Below, one piece after another: positions 5,516 to 9,849 of a DNA stretch of 9,849 nucleotides. Position 1 is the first letter of the stretch, and each line of letters begins with the position of its first letter. Source of the DNA: Bacillota bacterium (lineage in GTDB: Bacteria > Bacillota > Clostridia > Acetivibrionales > DSM-1351); NCBI GenBank assembly GCA_023436515.1, contig JAEZIV010000006.1, positions 1 to 9,849 on the forward strand. The letters are read 5' to 3'. The notes beneath the pieces are model-generated. The model saw only the letters and a program-made list of their open reading frames with translations, was not told the origin of the DNA and made no database searches. The position numbers and the translations under genes are program-made.

Positions 5516-7129
5516 TTAATAGCTAACCAATCTCTCAGTATACTCTTTTCTTAAATCCTTGCCCATAAAGTCTATATAGGCCTTCATCATATCAGCAAAT
5601 TTAGCCTTTGTAATTTTATTGTTTGGATATATATATCCCTTTGAGTCCTCGGCTATAATTCCTAACTTCTCAGCTACGTACATGGCTCCTCTGGCATAGG
5701 AAGGAATCTTGTCGTTATCCTTGAAGCTTGTAACCGGAACCGGATTTGGAGCAAGCCTATTTAAGCCAAGTGCATTGACCATTATTGATACTGCCTCTGA
5801 AACAGTTATCAAATCCTCCGGTCTGAATTTGCTTTTCCCGCTTCCACTTACTATACCTCTCCTGGCTGCCTCATTTATACTTTCTAAAAATACATGACTG
5901 ATAGGTACATCCGCATAAGCAGATGTAAGCTCCTGGTCTTTAGAGGTCTTTGAGGTTGTCTTCTTTACTTTGAAGGCAGGATCTAGCGGCACTTCAGGGG
6001 AGACCTTTAAAAATGCATCCACAAACTCTGACCTGCTGATATATTCCTGGGGATCAAACTCCTCTGTATTATTAAAGGCTTCTAAAGCAAACAGTAAAGC
6101 AATATTTTCTTCAGAAGCATGTCCCCTTATCATGCTGAGGTTGGGAGAAACAAGTCTGGTAGGAGTTGGGAAGCTCTCCAGTTTGAGGCTGTTGGAATAG
6201 GTTACATGCTTACTGGTTGGAAGCTTCTTTTTATCAAGCTCACTCAGAACAGCTGTATATTTCAATATACTTTCATTAGCCTGAGTTTGAACATACCCCC
6301 CTGCTATGCTGGACTGTTCAGTAAGATTATCGGCGTATTTCAACTCCTTTTTTGTAGTGGTTGAGAGTTCAATTGATATATCTCCAACAATAACAGGAGT
6401 TTTACCTGCCCGCTTCTGCTGGATTGTCTGTTTGATAACCTGAGCTTCGGCAGAGCTCCAGTATTGATCATAGCCTGTATAGCTGCCGGTGGACTCAACC
6501 ACAATGTAATCCGAGCCGGTAGCACCAATCCTGTAGGTCTTTCGACTTAACAGCTCACCTGAGAAATAGTTTACCCCAGGCTTAAAATCATTTAGTATGG
6601 ATTTAGACAACTGAAAGTCAGCCGTATTTGCAATTCTGTAAGTTGTATTGTCAATCACCACAGCCTCGGTAGCCTTGGTCAATTGCGTGGATTCCACCTT
6701 CTGACCATTTGCCTTGGGCGTTATAGTAGTTACAAAGGTCAGATTTCTGCTGAGGGAGTTTGTACCATTTTTAAGAGAGTATACATAGGTTGATGTCAAG
6801 GTTTGACTCTTTGTCTTTGTATCTTCCTTAAGCTTTTTGGAAAGAGTAAGCTTACCGCTCATTATAACAGGTACTCCTGTAAGAAACACGGGCTCCTGAT
6901 ACTCAAACTCGTATTTACTTGCAGAGGTAAGAGAGGTCATACTCGGAGTCTCCCCCGATGAAATCCCACCCTCGTAGCCACTGTCCCCTTGACGTGCGTA
7001 GGTATTGCCCGGTAATCCGGTAAAAAGTAATGCTACAGCCATGGAACAGCATATTGCTGCCCTTGCTTTGACTTTTAATCTGCTATTTAGTTTTTTACTA
7101 CTAAGTCCTTTAAAAATACTATGCAACAT
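5516..7129 (-). CDS. Secreted S-layer homology (SLH) domain protein, function of N-terminal region unknown
   Basis: A 537-residue exported protein. An unusually long basic N-region (about 25 residues) precedes a hydrophobic core (about 26-40), with a likely cleavage after N-T-Y-A (residue 45). Residues about 70-320 form a beta-rich, Ser/Thr/Lys-rich region of no family I recognise. Three C-terminal SLH-like units follow: a degenerate one at about 330-377 keeping I-S-R-S-E-F, one at about 404-455 (I-T-V-S-E-A) and one at about 468-520 (I-T-K-A-K-F). SLH domains normally hold proteins to a pyruvylated secondary wall polymer through an I-T-R-A-E-like motif; only the first unit keeps both R and E, so binding may be weak. 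ATG 7129 has GGAGGT four bases upstream, a short spacing. It lies 23 bp after the larger SLH gene and 25 bp before the protease gene, so the three are probably co-transcribed. Confidence 0.86.
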   Translation of the reverse strand: MLHSIFKGLSSKKLNSRLKVKARAAICCSMAVALLFTGLPGNTYARQGDSGYEGGISSGETPSMTSLTSASKYEFEYQEPVFLTGVPVIMSGKLTLSKKLKEDTKTKSQTLTSTYVYSLKNGTNSLSRNLTFVTTITPKANGQKVESTQLTKATEAVVIDNTTYRIANTADFQLSKSILNDFKPGVNYFSGELLSRKTYRIGATGSDYIVVESTGSYTGYDQYWSSAEAQVIKQTIQQKRAGKTPVIVGDISIELSTTTKKELKYADNLTEQSSIAGGYVQTQANESILKYTAVLSELDKKKLPTSKHVTYSNSLKLESFPTPTRLVSPNLSMIRGHASEENIALLFALEAFNNTEEFDPQEYISRSEFVDAFLKVSPEVPLDPAFKVKKTTSKTSKDQELTSAYADVPISHVFLESINEAARRGIVSGSGKSKFRPEDLITVSEAVSIMVNALGLNRLAPNPVPVTSFKDNDKIPSYARGAMYVAEKLGIIAEDSKGYIYPNNKITKAKFADMMKAYIDFMGKDLRKEYTERLVSY

Positions 7130-7152
7130 CCTGACCTCCGACCCTAATATGT

Positions 7153-9849
7153 TTATTCTTCAACTATCACTATATATGCTTCCCCTGTAGGCGTATTATC
7201 CCGCTTAAGTATTCTGAGCTTATCGCCCTTCTGTAATTCCGAAGGCTTAATACGCTGATTATTCTTAATAATCAAAGTATTGGTCAGTAGTGAGAGATTA
7301 CTGTCCGCTATGTTTGTGTAAAGATTTGAAGACACATTGTAATACTTACAATTTCTCAGTTCCAGAGCAGTAGGCTGGGTCAGAAGGTTTCCATTCTCAT
7401 CATAATTCCCACCTGATGCAACAATAAGTTCACCTGTCACATTCACGTTACCATATGGTGCAGTACTTATCTCAACAGCGTTGGTTCCGTCACTCAGGAC
7501 GTATATTGTCCGGTCTCTGAAGGTTTCAGGACCATTGAAGCTGTTGAAATCCCCCTGCCCTACTATACCATCGTCATCAGTAATTCTTGTGTTTGAGTTC
7601 AGTGTAAAGGTAATAGGTGTATTAGCGTATTCCCAGTTAATTCCGTTCAGTCTGGAAAAGGACTGAAGAGTTACGCTTTTATATTCATTTATATTTGAAA
7701 TCCTGCCTCTGTACAGTTGAATTGAATCTGTTCCGGCTCTCTTTTCAATTGAAACCACTCCTGCAACTAAAGCTCCGCTTTCTGCATCCCTGTTGGCAAC
7801 CACATAAGTATAATCATTAGCAGCTACGCTGCTGCCCTGAACAAGCCTGCCATCCTTTACAACAATGGTACCCTTGTCAAAGGTGACATTTGTCTGGGCC
7901 TGCTGTAGTGTAAATCTATTCAGGCCTGTGGTATATACCACATCGTTGTAGGGAACCTCCAGATCATTTGTGAAGTTGGCCATTACCACATTTTCCTGCT
8001 GTCCATAGTCCTTTTCACTCACCAGATAAACAGTGGCTCCTGTCATTAGCCCGTTCAGATTTTTTATAGGCTGGAGCCTTCCATCAAAATATGCGGCAAA
8101 CTCCTTGCCCAGCTTCAGTGTTTTTAAAGACTCGGAAGCATCCTTTACCCAGGTGCCCTTTTTCAAGGTCCAGGGGTCGCTCAGGACTATCTGATTTAAC
8201 ATATTGTTATAGCTTTTAAAGCTGCCCTTGTATATGTTGGCAACCAGCTTATCTCCGCTTTCTATTGTTATCTCCTTGAGCATTGTCAGATTTGGTGCCT
8301 CATTTACAAGGAGCTTTACTCTGTCCCCATCCTTCAGCTGACTGAGTTTTACAAGCTTTCCCTCTTTAATTATATTTACTCCGTCTGTGCCGTATTGGAC
8401 GATGCCCTTGTCAGTTTCCACAGAAATAGAACTTATTTTTTTAGATACAACCTTTCCAAAGCGTACGGTATAATTATCCACACTGCTTATGGACGAAACA
8501 TAGCCCTGGTCATCAATTCTTATAAAGACAGTATCCCCTGCTCCAATATCCTCAAGCTCAGCCGGCTGGTGATTCTTGAAAACCTCAATACTGTTTGGAT
8601 CGGAATAATTAAAGGTCCGCAGTGAAGACACCACTGAAGGTGTATTCCCCGTTCCATCTGAGTTATATAAGGTAATATATCCTAATTGGGGGTTATTCTC
8701 CTCAACTATACCTGATGCAAGTCCCTGCTCCCGTTCTTTTTTTACTGTAACAGGGGTTATTTCAGTAATAACATTTTGCTTAATACCAAGGATTACTATG
8801 CTGTCAGGCTTTATGGCGGTCATATCCACAGGCCCTTTTGTAACAGCATTTAAAACATTGTTTGAATATGTTCTGTTTTCATAAACAATATTATCATTAA
8901 CTGTCTTACGAACTGGGTCATTTATATCCTGAGTGGGGTATTTTACAGCTTGGGTTAGAGGCGAATAATTAATTGTTCTTCCTATAAGATTGGTGCTGTT
9001 GACAATTGCTGCAACATAGCTTATATCCCCGTTGTTTGATAATACCCTGGCATATCTGACAAGCCTGTCATTTTGACCGACTATATACTCAAGCCTGTCA
9101 CCCTTTTTAAGGCTCTGAGAATTTGTAATTGTTCCGTTTTTGTAAACGGGGATATCTGTTTTATATGAGACCTGAGCCTTACCTGTAAGCTCATTTGACG
9201 TTGTCGTAGGTGTCTGGTATCTGGTTTCTGTTATAATTTCATCAAGAAGCCCGTCAGAATTTCTGACAACAAATGTACTATAGTCAACTCGGTATCCCCT
9301 TGAGGTGTCATTTGTATTTTTTATTTCCTCAATGGTCGCTGTTCTCTTTTCCATTCCTTTCAAAGGGAGTATAATATTTTCGGCATTCTTTAATATTCTG
9401 GCAGCTTGTTCTCGTGTTACCGCTTTGGTAGGGCTAAACCTTCCATTCCCGTCTCCGCTTACTATGTTGTTTTCTAAAACTGCCTCTATGTAGGGTATGT
9501 TCTCGGGTAATGTACTTCTCCAATCAGAGAAGCTGTTAAATATCTCCTGTTCTCCATATACAGGCGGTACCATCAGTGCCTTCGCCAGCCAAGTTGCAAA
9601 TTCCTGCCTTTGGACAGCAGAACCCCTCTTAAAGTCATTTGGTTCAAGGCTGCTCTGATCCGAGTTCATAGCACTTGCCAACTCCTGCCGTGTAATCAAG
9701 CCCTCATTGGCTGCAAGCTGCAAGCTTCCATCATATAGGATTTCCTGAAGACTTGTTTTCTTTTGGTCTGCAGCTCTGGCGGCATTAAGGGCCTGTCCCT
9801 GCAGGGTTATGTCTTGCACCCTATTGGCAGCCACATACACCAGATAAAG
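7153..9849 (-). CDS. Large SLH-domain surface protein with tandem beta modules (N-terminus beyond window)
   Basis: The frame is open to the right edge (899 codons visible). The GTG at 9840 lacks a visible start context and is probably internal, so signal peptide and true start lie outside. Numbering from that GTG, two SLH units are seen at about 30-88 (V-Q-R-Q-E-F) and 100-155 (G-D-G-N-G-R-F-S-P, then V-T-R-E-Q-A); both keep the R and E of the binding motif. A third may lie upstream. The remaining 700-odd residues are almost all beta-strand-like, with recurring units that open G-x-[IV] and end in a [KDA]-x-G-D-x-[LV] turn followed by two strands (near 246, 433, 503 and 871, with variants near 599 and 673), resembling small OB-like barrels. 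There is one Cys (831). The C-terminus ends E-A-Y-I-V-I-V-E-E. It is the first visible gene of the operon; its promoter is not in the window. A structural wall or S-layer role is likely; no enzyme motif is seen. Confidence 0.85.
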   Translation of the reverse strand, partial: LYLVYVAANRVQDITLQGQALNAARAADQKKTSLQEILYDGSLQLAANEGLITRQELASAMNSDQSSLEPNDFKRGSAVQRQEFATWLAKALMVPPVYGEQEIFNSFSDWRSTLPENIPYIEAVLENNIVSGDGNGRFSPTKAVTREQAARILKNAENIILPLKGMEKRTATIEEIKNTNDTSRGYRVDYSTFVVRNSDGLLDEIITETRYQTPTTTSNELTGKAQVSYKTDIPVYKNGTITNSQSLKKGDRLEYIVGQNDRLVRYARVLSNNGDISYVAAIVNSTNLIGRTINYSPLTQAVKYPTQDINDPVRKTVNDNIVYENRTYSNNVLNAVTKGPVDMTAIKPDSIVILGIKQNVITEITPVTVKKEREQGLASGIVEENNPQLGYITLYNSDGTGNTPSVVSSLRTFNYSDPNSIEVFKNHQPAELEDIGAGDTVFIRIDDQGYVSSISSVDNYTVRFGKVVSKKISSISVETDKGIVQYGTDGVNIIKEGKLVKLSQLKDGDRVKLLVNEAPNLTMLKEITIESGDKLVANIYKGSFKSYNNMLNQIVLSDPWTLKKGTWVKDASESLKTLKLGKEFAAYFDGRLQPIKNLNGLMTGATVYLVSEKDYGQQENVVMANFTNDLEVPYNDVVYTTGLNRFTLQQAQTNVTFDKGTIVVKDGRLVQGSSVAANDYTYVVANRDAESGALVAGVVSIEKRAGTDSIQLYRGRISNINEYKSVTLQSFSRLNGINWEYANTPITFTLNSNTRITDDDGIVGQGDFNSFNGPETFRDRTIYVLSDGTNAVEISTAPYGNVNVTGELIVASGGNYDENGNLLTQPTALELRNCKYYNVSSNLYTNIADSNLSLLTNTLIIKNNQRIKPSELQKGDKLRILKRDNTPTGEAYIVIVEE

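Noticed and set aside
9838..9840. GTG at 9840 as the true start of the large SLH gene
   Set aside because: The frame remains open to the window edge, there is no room to see a ribosome binding site, and a signal peptide expected for an SLH protein is absent after it.

Overview
The window looks like chromosomal DNA from a low-GC, Gram-positive member of the Clostridia. The basis is AT-rich intergenic DNA, strong AGGAGG-type ribosome binding sites, S-layer homology (SLH) proteins, and a LoaP-type NusG paralog heading a polysaccharide operon. A Ruminiclostridium-like cellulolytic clostridium would fit, but the genus cannot be fixed from the sequence alone. Every convincing gene is on the minus strand, so transcription runs from the right edge to the left edge.

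Right part (9849 to about 3896): a cell-envelope operon of three tightly spaced genes. It begins with the 3' part of a large SLH-domain protein (start outside the window). After 23 bp comes a second, 537-residue secreted SLH protein. After 25 bp comes a secreted S41 C-terminal processing protease with a PDZ domain, the Ser297/Lys322/Gln326 catalytic set and a C-terminal peptidoglycan-binding domain. A clear intrinsic terminator at 3896-3936 closes the operon. The products probably act together outside the membrane, on or in the wall/S-layer.

Middle (3469-3895): an AT-rich 427-bp intergenic region. It holds a good sigma-A-type promoter just upstream of the next gene, a weaker far-upstream promoter candidate overlapped by an AT-only inverted repeat, and a short reading frame of doubtful status.

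Left part (3468 to 1): the start of a polysaccharide operon. The order is a LoaP-type transcription antiterminator, a polysaccharide pyruvyl transferase-family enzyme (best start is a GTG at 2921), a Wzx-type flippase of the PST/MVF class, and the N-terminal 116 residues of a ferredoxin/'coenzyme F420 hydrogenase beta-subunit'-type iron-sulfur protein that runs off the left edge. The genes abut or overlap, so they are very probably one transcript. The likely logic is that LoaP lets RNA polymerase read through a long glycan operon whose glycosyltransferases lie beyond the window, the pyruvyl transferase and Fe-S protein decorate the glycan, and the flippase exports the lipid-linked unit.

I see no mobile element, CRISPR array, rRNA or tRNA. 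The most interesting content is the LoaP-headed polysaccharide operon with its pyruvyl transferase/Fe-S protein set, and the tandem beta-module architecture of the large SLH protein. Nothing here is clearly a wholly new system.
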